Assembly (NCBI GenBank): GCA_003023125.1
Contig: PXSY01000122.1
Coordinates: 1 to 5,961, forward strand
From: Bacteroidetes bacterium QH_10_64_19
Lineage (GTDB): Bacteria > Bacteroidota > Rhodothermia > Rhodothermales > Salinibacteraceae
Length of the DNA: 5,961 bases
Direction: 5' to 3'
Below, in pieces: positions 1 to 5,961 of the stretch (within the stretch, counting starts at the first letter, position 1; every line of letters begins with the position of its first letter). The notes below the pieces were generated by a model. It saw only the letters and a program-made list of their open reading frames with translations, was not told the DNA's origin and ran no database searches. The position numbers were made by a program, and so were the translations under genes.

Positions 1-121
1 CATGGGGAGCGTGGCGGAGAAAATCATCCGCCAGGCCCCCTGTCCCGTCTACACCGTCAAATCCTTCGGCCCGTCTCTCGTCGACGACAAACTTGAAGCG
101 GAGAAAGAGGACGCGCCGTGA
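1..121 (+). CDS. Universal stress protein (UspA family), C-terminal fragment
   Basis: This is the 3' end of a gene that begins before the window. The frame starting at base 2 reads MGSVAEKIIRQAPCPVYTVK and ends after 39 visible codons at a TGA (119-121). The piece G-S-V-A-E-K-I-I-R-x-A-P-C-P-V is the characteristic last segment of Usp domains. Its Gly-Ser is the end of the G-2x-G-9x-G(S/T) loop that binds ATP phosphates in ATP-binding members, and the PCPVYTVK stretch is the final beta strand. About 19 further residues, mostly polar and charged, follow the fold as a short tail. Usp proteins are cytoplasmic stress or nucleotide-binding proteins with poorly defined partners. The rest of the protein, and whether it has one or two Usp domains, cannot be seen. 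The next gene on the same strand starts 122 bp later. The ATG at base 2 is internal, not a start. Confidence 0.88.
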   Translation, partial: MGSVAEKIIRQAPCPVYTVKSFGPSLVDDKLEAEKEDAP

Positions 122-243
122 TCGCTGTGGGGCTGTTCTTGCTCTGCAGAAGAGGGCCAGGGACGACGCGACGACCGCCGCCGGACCGCCGTCCCCGTGA
201 GTGCGGACCCCGCAGATTTTGTATCATCACCTTTTTGGTCGTC

Positions 244-945
244 ATGTCCGACCTACAGCCTCGGAACGGCTACGTGCTCCTCTGGAGCGGAGGCAAAGAT
301 GCCATGCTGGCCCTGGACGTGCTCCACAGTCAGTCCCCCCGGCGGATTGAGGCCCTTCTCACGACTGTCGTTGAGGACGAGGAGCGCGTCACAATGCACG
401 GGACGCCGCTGGGCCTCGTGCAGCGGCAGGCCGATGCCCTCGACCTTTCCCTGCATGTGATGCGGGTGCCCCCGCGCCCCTCCAATGAGGTGTACGAGGC
501 CCGGCTGGAAGCGGCCCTGACGCCCCTGCTCGACGCGGGCTTCTCAACCGTCGTGGCGGGCGATCTCTTTCTGGAGGACGTGCGGGCCTACCGCGAAGAG
601 GTGATCGAAGCCCTCGGCGCCACGGCGCTCTTTCCGCTCTGGCAGCGGGACACCGCGTGGCTGGCACGCCGGTTCCTGGAGCGGGACTACCGCGCCGTCG
701 TCACGAGCATCGACACCACCCGGCTCGACGCGTCGTTCGCGGGACGGACCTACGACGAGGCCTTTCTCGATGATCTGCCCGACGAGGTCGATCCGTGCGG
801 CGAGCACGGGGCCTTCCATACGTTCGTGACGGACGGGCCCCCGTTCCGGCGCGAGATTCCAGTAACCGTTGGGGCGGCGGAAGCGGGAGAGCGCATGCAC
901 ACGGCTCGGCTCGTCTCTCCAGACGGGTCGGCTCCGTCGGAATGA
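244..945 (+). CDS. DUF71/COG2102 PP-loop ATP-binding protein (Dph6-related)
   Basis: A 233-residue protein of the ATP_bind_4 family, which includes diphthine-ammonia ligase Dph6. The N-terminal PP-loop SGGKD is at residues 15-19, after a beta strand (YVLLWSGGKDA), and would bind ATP for adenylation. Other family hallmarks are GDLFLEDVRAYRE (106-118), FPLWQRD (130-136), the strand AVVTSID (151-157) and DPCGEHGAFHTF (183-194). Length is normal for the single-domain form. The frame is open upstream to an ATG at 118, but that extension is arginine/proline-rich, overlaps the Usp stop and has no family counterpart. The ATG at 244, ten residues before the first strand, is the better start. No convincing Shine-Dalgarno precedes it. 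Archaeal and eukaryotic relatives amidate diphthine on EF2, a modification bacteria lack, so that annotation would mislead. Published comparative genomics has proposed B12 salvage for some bacterial members. The substrate here is unknown. It converges with clpC, with a 97-bp gap. Confidence 0.9.
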   Translation: MSDLQPRNGYVLLWSGGKDAMLALDVLHSQSPRRIEALLTTVVEDEERVTMHGTPLGLVQRQADALDLSLHVMRVPPRPSNEVYEARLEAALTPLLDAGFSTVVAGDLFLEDVRAYREEVIEALGATALFPLWQRDTAWLARRFLERDYRAVVTSIDTTRLDASFAGRTYDEAFLDDLPDEVDPCGEHGAFHTFVTDGPPFRREIPVTVGAAEAGERMHTARLVSPDGSAPSE

Positions 946-983
946 ATGCGGCTTCCTGCACGAGCACGCAATAAGCACACAAG

Positions 984-1020
984 AAAAAACCCCTCCGCCC
1001 GGCTACGCCAAACGGAGGGG
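984..1020 (-). terminator. Rho-independent terminator of clpC
   Basis: A perfect 8-bp GC-rich stem pairs CCCCTCCG (990-997) with CGGAGGGG (1013-1020) around a 15-nt loop. Read on the minus strand, the stem is followed at once by six T residues (complement of the A run at 984-989). It lies 22 bp past the clpC stop codon, the expected place. On the plus strand the hairpin is not followed by T residues, so it should act mainly on clpC transcripts, although it also sits just after the stop of the convergent DUF71 gene. Confidence 0.9.
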
Positions 1021-1042
1021 GACGCAGAGTGGGGGACAAACG

Positions 1043-3745
1043 CTACTCTTCGTCGGCGGCAGCCGCCTCCTCAGACCCCGAGCCGTTCTGGTCGGTCGGC
1101 GCTCCGTCCGCCACCTCCTCAGTGGAAACGTCGGACGTGCCGTTCGGAGTGCCGTCCGTATCGGCGGTGGGCGCCTCCGTAGGTGCCTCGCCCTCCTTCA
1201 CCTCGAAGGAGAGCTCCTCCGACTCGCCGTCGTGCGTGATCAGGACCATGTCGCCCTCCGTAATCTTGTCGTGGAGGATGTCCTCGGCCATCGGGTCCTG
1301 CACGTACTTCTGGAGGGCCCTGCGGAGTGGGCGCGCCCCGTACTTCTGATCGAAGCCTCTGTCCGTCAAGAATTCCTTCGCGGCCTCGTCGAACTCGAGA
1401 TCAAGCCCGAGCTCCTCAGCCCGCTCGAAGAGATCCTCCGACATGATGTCGATGATGTCGAAGATGTTCTCCTTGTTGAGCGGGTTGAAGACGATCACGT
1501 CGTCGAGCCGGTTCAGAAACTCCGGATTGAAGACATTCTTCAGGGCATCCTGAACGGTGGACTTCATGGACGTGTAGTCCATCTCCTCGCCGTTCGTCTG
1601 GTCGAACCCGATTCCCTGGCCGAAGGACTTGATGTCCTGCGTGCCGATGTTGGAGGTCATGATGAGGATCGTGTTTCGGAAGTCGACCTCCCGACCCATG
1701 CCGTCGGTCAGAATGCCGTCGTCTAGCACCTGAAGAAGAATATTGGAGACATCCGGGTGGGCCTTCTCAATCTCGTCGAGCAACACCACGGAGTACGGCT
1801 TCCGGCGCACCTTCTCGGTGAGCTGGCCCCCTTCTTCGTGGCCCACGTACCCCGGCGGGGCCCCCACGAGCCGACTCACGGAGAACTTCTCCATGTACTC
1901 ACTCATGTCAATCCGAATGAGAGAGTCTTGCGAGTCGAAGAGATACTCAGTGAGTACCTTCGCCAACTCCGTCTTCCCCACGCCGGTGGGCCCGAGGAAG
2001 ATGAAGGAGCCGATCGGCTTCTCGGGATCTTTCAGGCCGGCACGAGTGCGACGGATGGCCTTCGACAGCTTCTCGATAGCTTCGTCCTGCCCCACGACGT
2101 GCTCTTTGAGCGACTCCTCCATCTTGAGGAGCTTCTGCTGCTCCGGCTCGTCCTGCCCCACGACGTGCTCTTTGAGCGACTCCTCCATCTTGAGGAGCTT
2201 CTGCTGCTCCGGCTCACTGATCTTGTCGACCGGGATGCCGGTCATCATGGCCACGACCTGCGCGATCTCTTTAGAGGTCACGTCGTGGACCTCGGTTTCG
2301 GCGCGCTCGTGCCAGTCTTTCTTGGCCTGCTCCAGTTCCTCCTGGAGCGTCTTCTCTTTGTCGCGGAGCCGGGCCGCCTCTTCGAAGCGCTGGCTCTTCA
2401 CAACCTGGTTCTTCTCGTCCTGAACCTCCTCGATTTTCTCCTCGAGCTCTAGAATCTCGGGCGGCACCTTGATGTTAGAGAGATGCACCCGCGCTCCGGC
2501 CTCGTCCATCACGTCGATGGCCTTGTCCGGCAGAAAGCGATCGGTAATGTACCGGTCGCTGAGCTGCACCGCCAGCTCGATCGACTCCTCCGAATAGCGG
2601 ACGCTGTGGTGGTCCTCGTAGTAGGACTTGATGTTGGAGAGGATGTTGATCGTCTCCTCCGGGGTGGACGGGTCGACGATAATCTTCTGGAAGCGGCGGT
2701 CCAGCGCGCCGTCGCCCTCAATGTTTTGGCGGTACTCGTCGAGCGTGGTGGCCCCAATGCACTGAAGGTCGCCACGGGCAAGGGCAGGCTTGAACATGTT
2801 CGAGGCGTCGAGACTGCCCGAGGCACCGCCCGCACCGACAATCGTGTGGATCTCGTCGATGAAGAGGACGATTTCCTCGTTGTTCTCCAACTCCTTCATC
2901 ACGGCCTTCATCCGTTCCTCGAACTGGCCGCGATACTTGGTGCCAGCCACAAGGGAGGCGAGATCCAGCGTCACGATACGCTTGTCGTAGAGTACACGGC
3001 TCACCTTGCGGTCCACGATTCGAGCCGCGAGGCCCTCGGCGATGGCCGTCTTTCCAACGCCCGGCTCACCGATGAGTACCGGGTTGTTTTTCTTGCGGCG
3101 GCTCAAGATTTGAGCCACCCGCTTGATCTCTTCCTCGCGTCCGATGATCGGATCGAGTTCATCCTCCTCCGCCAACTCGGTCAGGTCCCGACCAAAGTTG
3201 TCGAGGACAGGCGTCTGGCTTTTCTCGGACTCGCCGCCGCCCTCTTGTCCGTAGCCGGACGAGAGGCGACCGCCAGATCCACCGCTACCACTGGAGGAAG
3301 AAGCTTTGCCACTAATAATGGAGTCTAGCTCGTTTCTCACGGCGTCGTACGTTACTGAAAAACCTTGTTGGAGAATTTGCGCAGCGATGTTTTCGTCGTC
3401 TCGGAGCAAGCTCAGGAGGAGATGCTCCGTCCCGATCACGTCGCTCTTGTAGAGCTTCGCTTCGAGATACGTGATCTTCAGCACCTTCTCGGCCTGCTTG
3501 GTCAGAGGAATGTTGCCCACCGAGGTCGAACTGCTGGTACTTCGGACCGTATCTTCTACGGCCTCTTTGAGCTCCAGCAGATCACAGTCGAGGTTGCGGA
3601 GGATCTTGACGGCGATCCCCTCGCCCTCGCGGATGAGACCGAGCAGAAGATGCTCCGTGCCGATGTAGTCGTGTCCGAGGCGCACCGCCTCTTCCCGGCT
3701 GTAGGAAATGACGTCCCGAACGCGGTTTGAGAAGTTCCCTTCCAT
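1043..3745 (-). CDS. clpC: ATP-dependent Clp protease ATP-binding subunit ClpC, with internal 22-residue duplication
   Basis: A 900-residue Hsp100 AAA+ unfoldase that should form hexamers and feed substrates to ClpP in the cytoplasm. Domains: two Clp-N repeats (about 1-65 and 78-143, each with IGTEHLLL), a Ser/Gly-rich linker (146-177), D1, a short M domain with a UVR-like helix (about 430-480, [14 protein letters not shown]), then D2. D1 has Walker A GEPGVGKT (226-233), pore loop KYRG (270-273), Walker B with D297/E298, sensor GATT (331-334) and arginine finger near R350/R351. D2 has Walker A GPTGVGKT (585-592), pore loop GYVG (632-635), Walker B with D657/E658, the ClpP-docking IGF tripeptide (712-714) and sensor 2 GARPLRRA (803-810). 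All catalytic motifs look intact. Residues 511-532 are repeated exactly as 533-554 at the D1-D2 junction; relatives carry this segment once. The last 50 residues are acidic, low complexity and lack Lys/Arg. The start at 3745 fits the classic ClpC opening [13 protein letters not shown]. An AAGG precedes the ATG but is too close to be a normal Shine-Dalgarno. A terminator follows the stop. Confidence 0.97.
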   Translation of the reverse strand: MEGNFSNRVRDVISYSREEAVRLGHDYIGTEHLLLGLIREGEGIAVKILRNLDCDLLELKEAVEDTVRSTSSSTSVGNIPLTKQAEKVLKITYLEAKLYKSDVIGTEHLLLSLLRDDENIAAQILQQGFSVTYDAVRNELDSIISGKASSSSGSGGSGGRLSSGYGQEGGGESEKSQTPVLDNFGRDLTELAEEDELDPIIGREEEIKRVAQILSRRKKNNPVLIGEPGVGKTAIAEGLAARIVDRKVSRVLYDKRIVTLDLASLVAGTKYRGQFEERMKAVMKELENNEEIVLFIDEIHTIVGAGGASGSLDASNMFKPALARGDLQCIGATTLDEYRQNIEGDGALDRRFQKIIVDPSTPEETINILSNIKSYYEDHHSVRYSEESIELAVQLSDRYITDRFLPDKAIDVMDEAGARVHLSNIKVPPEILELEEKIEEVQDEKNQVVKSQRFEEAARLRDKEKTLQEELEQAKKDWHERAETEVHDVTSKEIAQVVAMMTGIPVDKISEPEQQKLLKMEESLKEHVVGQDEPEQQKLLKMEESLKEHVVGQDEAIEKLSKAIRRTRAGLKDPEKPIGSFIFLGPTGVGKTELAKVLTEYLFDSQDSLIRIDMSEYMEKFSVSRLVGAPPGYVGHEEGGQLTEKVRRKPYSVVLLDEIEKAHPDVSNILLQVLDDGILTDGMGREVDFRNTILIMTSNIGTQDIKSFGQGIGFDQTNGEEMDYTSMKSTVQDALKNVFNPEFLNRLDDVIVFNPLNKENIFDIIDIMSEDLFERAEELGLDLEFDEAAKEFLTDRGFDQKYGARPLRRALQKYVQDPMAEDILHDKITEGDMVLITHDGESEELSFEVKEGEAPTEAPTADTDGTPNGTSDVSTEEVADGAPTDQNGSGSEEAAAADEE
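2082..2215. repeat. Perfect 66-bp tandem duplication inside clpC
   Basis: Bases 2084-2149 and 2150-2215 are identical at all 66 positions. The identity extends two more bases (TC at 2082-2083), so the period-66 tract is 134 bp long. Each unit encodes 22 residues beginning [12 protein letters not shown] and ending EHVVGQD, so the reading frame is kept. Outside the tract the match ends at once: T at 2081 against C at 2147, and A at 2216 against G at 2150. A 2-base TC microhomology at the ends is compatible with slippage or end-joining, but is too short to be telling. Confidence 0.98.
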
Positions 3746-3765
3746 GCCTTGTGGGTTGAACGATC

Positions 3766-3784
3766 AAAAGCGCCGCATCGGCGC
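3766..3784 (-). promoter_or_regulatory. Small hairpin with T4 run in the clpC leader
   Basis: A perfect 6-bp inverted repeat pairs GCGCCG (3770-3775) with CGGCGC (3779-3784) around a 3-base loop. On the minus strand it is followed directly by TTTT (complement of 3766-3769). It ends 20 bp upstream of the clpC start codon. This could be a weak terminator or attenuator, an mRNA structure near the translation start, or an operator for a dimeric regulator. In GC-rich DNA a 6-bp stem can also arise by chance. The sequence does not match the CIRCE element as I know it. Confidence 0.4.
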
Positions 3785-3945
3785 CCTACACGACGAGACG
3801 ATGAAGGCCGCACTCTTCCTCTCGATCAGCCTCGCACGTGAAGCGCGTGGTCTATGTGGTAACCATGCATTCGCGCACTCTGTTCCCCCGCCGAAGAGGT
3901 GTGCTCCTCTGCCATTTCAAAACTCCAGGAGCGTTACAATCTTCA

Positions 3946-3968
3946 TGGGGCCTCGATTTGTGGCCCCA
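3946..3968 (-). terminator. Possible hairpin at the end of the Fe-S carrier transcript
   Basis: A perfect 7-bp stem pairs TGGGGCC (3946-3952) with GGCCCCA (3962-3968) around a 9-nt loop, 63 bp past the stop codon of the Fe-S carrier gene. No T run follows it on either strand, so it is not a canonical intrinsic terminator. It may stabilise the 3' end of the mRNA, or be chance. Confidence 0.3.
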
Positions 3969-4031
3969 CAGACTGTTTGAGGACCGGGGAATGTTGCCGG
4001 CGGACGGGGAAATAGATCGACGAAGGAAAAG

Positions 4032-4391
4032 TTAGGCGGCAAAGCTTGCCCCGCAGCCACAGGTCTCCGTCGCGTTGGGGTTTTCGAAGGTAAAGCCGCG
4101 CTGATCCAGCCCGTCATGGTAGTTGATCGTCGTGCCCATCAGGTAGAGGCCGTGCCGCTTGTCCATGTACACGGTGATGCCATCGATCTCGAACGTGCGG
4201 TCCTTCTCACGTTCCTTGTCGAACCCGAGCACGTAACTCATCCCCGAGCACCCTCCGCCTTTGACGCCCACGCGGAGCCCGTATCCGTCCGGAATGTTTT
4301 TCTTGCGGATGATTTTCCGGATTTCTTTGGCCGCGGTCGGGCTAATCTGAATCGGAGACTCCTTGGTGGATGGGTTGGCAGTAGCAGGCAT
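4032..4391 (-). CDS. A-type iron-sulfur cluster carrier (HesB/IscA/ErpA/SufA family)
   Basis: A 119-residue cytoplasmic protein of the A-type carrier family, which receives Fe-S clusters from a scaffold and passes them to apo-proteins. The three ligand cysteines are all present: C48 in GVKGGGCSGMSY and C111 and C113 in the C-terminal CGCGASF, matching the Cx(~62-64)CxC family pattern. ISPTAAKEIRKII (16-28) is the usual N-terminal helix region, and FENPNATETCGCG is typical of the C-terminus. The ATG at 4391 gives a standard-length protein. The frame is open further upstream to 4637, but that extension is arginine/glycine-rich and overlaps the next gene, so it is not believed. An in-frame GTG eight codons upstream is a minor alternative. 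No Shine-Dalgarno is evident. No isc or suf genes are visible nearby. Which subtype it is (IscA, ErpA or SufA) cannot be decided from motifs alone, so no symbol is given. It lies 110 bp downstream of the lamin-tail protein gene, same strand. Confidence 0.95.
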   Translation of the reverse strand: MPATANPSTKESPIQISPTAAKEIRKIIRKKNIPDGYGLRVGVKGGGCSGMSYVLGFDKEREKDRTFEIDGITVYMDKRHGLYLMGTTINYHDGLDQRGFTFENPNATETCGCGASFAA

Positions 4392-4473
4392 AGGGTAGTA
4401 GACCAGTTTGAGCACAACTCGTACTGCGCCTCTCCCTAACGACGGCTCGAAAAATCCTGTTCCGTTTCCGGCG

Positions 4474-4500
4474 CGGACGCCCGGCAATCTGACACGTCCG
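4474..4500 (-). terminator. Weak hairpin just after the lamin-tail protein gene
   Basis: An inverted repeat pairs CGGACG (4474-4479) with CGTCCG (4495-4500) around a 15-nt loop, one base beyond the stop codon at 4502-4504. On the minus strand the first T-rich tract, TTTTT, comes only about 20 bases further on (complement of 4450-4454). It may contribute to 3'-end formation, but it is not a textbook intrinsic terminator, and read-through into the Fe-S carrier gene is possible. Confidence 0.25.
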
Positions 4501-4501
4501 A

Positions 4502-5961
4502 TCAGTTCAGCGGACGCGCGACGACCACCGTCTTCTTGAGTTGCGTGACGGTTCCCGCCTCGGCCCGCACCGCCTCCACGAGCACCACGTACGGCCCGAT
4601 GCGGACTCGCTCGCCGGCGTCGTCGCGCCCATTCCACACGGTCTCCCCGCTGCGCCCCGTCAGGCGGGCCTCCTCGCTCCAGACCTGGCGGCCCCGAGCG
4701 TCGTAGATGCGGACCCGCACGAGGTTGGGCACGTCGTCGAACGTGTAGCGGATGCGCGTGGCGCCGTCTTGCTCGATTGAGAAGGGATCGGGCTCGATGC
4801 GGAGGCTGGTCGTCTCGGGTGCCTCGTCTGAGGGCGGGAGGGAGACCGCGTTGGGCGCGCCGGGCGTTCCGCCGCTGGAGTCGGTGCTGCTCGTCCAGTT
4901 CTCGGCGGCCTCGGCGTCGCCGGTCGGGCTGATCCGTTCGAGGGCGGTGCCCTTGGTCTCGGCGAGGCCCGGCGCGTGCCAGTCCGGCACATAGTCGACC
5001 GTCGACAAGACGGTGCCGTCGCGGCGATGCACGCGCACGAGATCACCGTCGTTGCGGAGCCCGAGTTGACGGGCCTCGACCGGGAGGTACGCCACCGAGT
5101 CCGGCGTGAGGGGGGCCTCCGGAAACGCCGCGGCAAGCTGCGACTGCTGCACCTGCATCGCGCCCTCGGGCGCCGCGGCCACCACGACAAACGAGCCCGG
5201 AGCCACGACACGGCGTCGGCCCACCCGAAGCGTGTCCGCGGTGCCCTCCTCGGTGGGCCGGTCTGTGAGGACGAGGCCGTTTGCGGTGAGGGGGAAGTCG
5301 GTCAGATTGGTGAGCTCCACGTACTCGACCTGGTTCGGTCGGTCGTCAAAGTCGTCCACGAGCGGGTCGAACAAGAGCTCGTTGACCACGAGCGCCCCCG
5401 GGGCGGGACGGCGGGCGAAGGGCAATGTGGCCCGATCGAGAGGATTGCCGACCAGGTCCTGCACATCGGTCACTTCCAGGGTCACGACGGTGGGCGACGT
5501 CGAAAGGGCGAGGCGTGCGACGCTGTCTGCCCGGAGCGTCACCTGGGTGACTGTAGCAGCATCGAACCCGAAGGCGTCCGGCGTAATGCTTTCGGCGCGC
5601 ACCGGCTCCCCGAACACCACCTCTGCGGTCGTTGAGTCGATCTGTTCGGCAAACGTCGGCTGTGGGGAAGCCGTGTCGGGCGCATGCTGGCTGTTTTGAG
5701 CGCCCGGCGTGGCACCGTCCGGAGCGGTGGAGGACGCAAAATTTGACGGACGGTCGGAGGGCCCCCGCGGATCGAGGCGCTCCAGCGAGCGCCCGTCGCT
5801 CCCGCCCCACGACGGATCGAATGGAACGGCATCGAGCGTTGTGCTCGACGGGGCATGGCGGAGCACGACGGTGTCCCCACCGTTGTTGAGGGCATCCCAG
5901 CCTTCGGGGGCAAAATGCTCTACCGACGGAAAGGCCGCCTCAAAGGCCTCAGAATCTCGCG
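4502..5961 (-). CDS. Lamin tail domain protein with Ig-like and FlgD-like C-terminal domains (5' end beyond window)
   Basis: The frame is open from the window edge to a TGA at 4502-4504, giving 485 visible residues; the true start is outside. Numbering from the window edge: residues about 12-90 are the end of one lamin tail domain (EGWDALNNGGDTVVL, then SLERLDP and ATPGAQN). Residues about 101-184 resemble an SbsA-type Ig-like domain (DSTTAEVVFGEPV, VTDVQDLVGNPLD). Residues about 190-371 are a complete second lamin tail domain (VVNELLFDP, EYVELTNLTD, GTALERISP, NWTSS, GGTPGAPN). Residues about 385-485 resemble a FlgD-like Ig or sorting domain (IEPDPFSI, VRIYDARGRQVW, TVWNGRDDAGERV, GPYVVLVEA, LKKTVVVAR). 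Such proteins are normally exported and act on the cell surface or outside; some carry nuclease or phosphatase domains, none seen here. There are no cysteines in the visible part. The GTG at 5866 is internal, because the domain continues upstream of it. Confidence 0.9.
   Translation of the reverse strand, partial: RDSEAFEAAFPSVEHFAPEGWDALNNGGDTVVLRHAPSSTTLDAVPFDPSWGGSDGRSLERLDPRGPSDRPSNFASSTAPDGATPGAQNSQHAPDTASPQPTFAEQIDSTTAEVVFGEPVRAESITPDAFGFDAATVTQVTLRADSVARLALSTSPTVVTLEVTDVQDLVGNPLDRATLPFARRPAPGALVVNELLFDPLVDDFDDRPNQVEYVELTNLTDFPLTANGLVLTDRPTEEGTADTLRVGRRRVVAPGSFVVVAAAPEGAMQVQQSQLAAAFPEAPLTPDSVAYLPVEARQLGLRNDGDLVRVHRRDGTVLSTVDYVPDWHAPGLAETKGTALERISPTGDAEAAENWTSSTDSSGGTPGAPNAVSLPPSDEAPETTSLRIEPDPFSIEQDGATRIRYTFDDVPNLVRVRIYDARGRQVWSEEARLTGRSGETVWNGRDDAGERVRIGPYVVLVEAVRAEAGTVTQLKKTVVVARPLN

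Larger units (their letters stand above)
3746..4031. other. Intergenic region between the Fe-S carrier gene and clpC
   Basis: This 286-bp gap should hold the clpC promoter and 5' leader and the end of the Fe-S carrier transcript. I see no conserved protein in either strand; the open frames that cross it are short and lack family features. It contains two small perfect inverted repeats, listed separately. I could not find a convincing promoter of either the sigma-70 or the Bacteroidota type (TTTG with TAnnTTTG about 19 bp later). The nearest piece, GAGTTTTG on the minus strand near 3915-3922, lacks a well-spaced partner. Confidence 0.6.

Noticed and set aside
215..240. Possible Bacteroidota-type promoter (TTTTG ... 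CTTTTTGG) before the DUF71 gene
   Set aside because: The two TTTG-like pieces are too close together and the TAnnTTTG consensus is not met.
118..243. N-terminal extension of the DUF71 protein from the ATG at 118
   Set aside because: The added 42 residues are arginine/proline-rich, unlike the family, and the start overlaps the Usp stop codon. The conserved fold begins just after the ATG at 244.
2082..2215. Reading the 66-bp duplication as a mobile element target site or CRISPR-like repeat
   Set aside because: There are only two directly adjacent units with no spacer, no insertion between them and no terminal inverted repeats; it is a simple tandem duplication within coding sequence.
869..3328. 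Four long open frames of 226-285 codons on the plus strand across clpC (869-1726, 1743-2423, 1757-2452, 2483-3328)
   Set aside because: They lie antisense to a fully supported clpC, have no recognisable domains, and mirror its codon pattern, as expected in GC-rich DNA. The 22-residue repeats in two of them are just the clpC duplication read backwards.
3917..4117. Short minus-strand frame ending in MKIVTLLEF, with a possible 9-residue leader peptide
   Set aside because: No attenuator-like codon run and no ribosome binding site. The frame overlaps the Fe-S carrier gene and looks like chance.
4392..4637. N-terminal extension of the Fe-S carrier up to 4637
   Set aside because: It would overlap the lamin-tail protein gene in another frame and is rich in Arg/Gly with no family match. 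The ATG at 4391 gives the standard length.
5539..5913. Alternative minus-strand frame of 124 codons near the right end
   Set aside because: The frame that encodes clear lamin tail and Ig-like motifs occupies the same strand and region; this one is low in conserved features and arginine/proline-rich.

Overview
The window is GC-rich (about 60% by eye), and its open frames are dense, with long antisense shadow frames. The protein types suggest a member of the Bacteroidota/Rhodothermota branch, plausibly a Salinibacter-like halophile: a ClpC close to the Bacteroidota type but with a strongly acidic tail, a multi-domain lamin-tail-domain surface protein with a FlgD/sorting-like C-terminus, and start codons without a well-placed Shine-Dalgarno sequence. 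The taxon is inferred from style, not from a database match.

Layout from left to right: (1) the last 39 codons of a universal stress protein (+ strand, ends at 121); (2) a DUF71/COG2102 PP-loop ATPase related to Dph6 (+ strand, 244-945); (3) a short convergent gap with a clear intrinsic terminator that serves the minus strand (984-1020); (4) a complete clpC gene for the AAA+ unfoldase of the ClpCP protease (- strand, 1043-3745); (5) a 286-bp intergenic region with two small inverted repeats; (6) a complete A-type iron-sulfur carrier gene of the IscA/ErpA/SufA family (- strand, 4032-4391); (7) the 3' part of a large gene for a secreted or surface protein with lamin-tail, SbsA-type Ig-like and FlgD-like domains (- strand, 4502 to beyond the window end).

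Most of the content is housekeeping: stress response, protein quality control and Fe-S cluster delivery. There is no obvious operon linking the genes. The three minus-strand genes are co-oriented, with gaps of 110 and 286 bp. The plus-strand Usp and DUF71 genes converge on clpC.

The outstanding oddity is inside clpC. A perfect 66-bp tandem duplication, in frame, repeats 22 residues at the D1-D2 junction, including the VVGQD motif that opens the second AAA+ module. Both copies are identical at every base, including silent positions, so the event is very recent, under gene conversion, or an assembly or strain-specific artefact. I found no mobile element, CRISPR array, tRNA or rRNA, and nothing that looks like a new multi-gene system.
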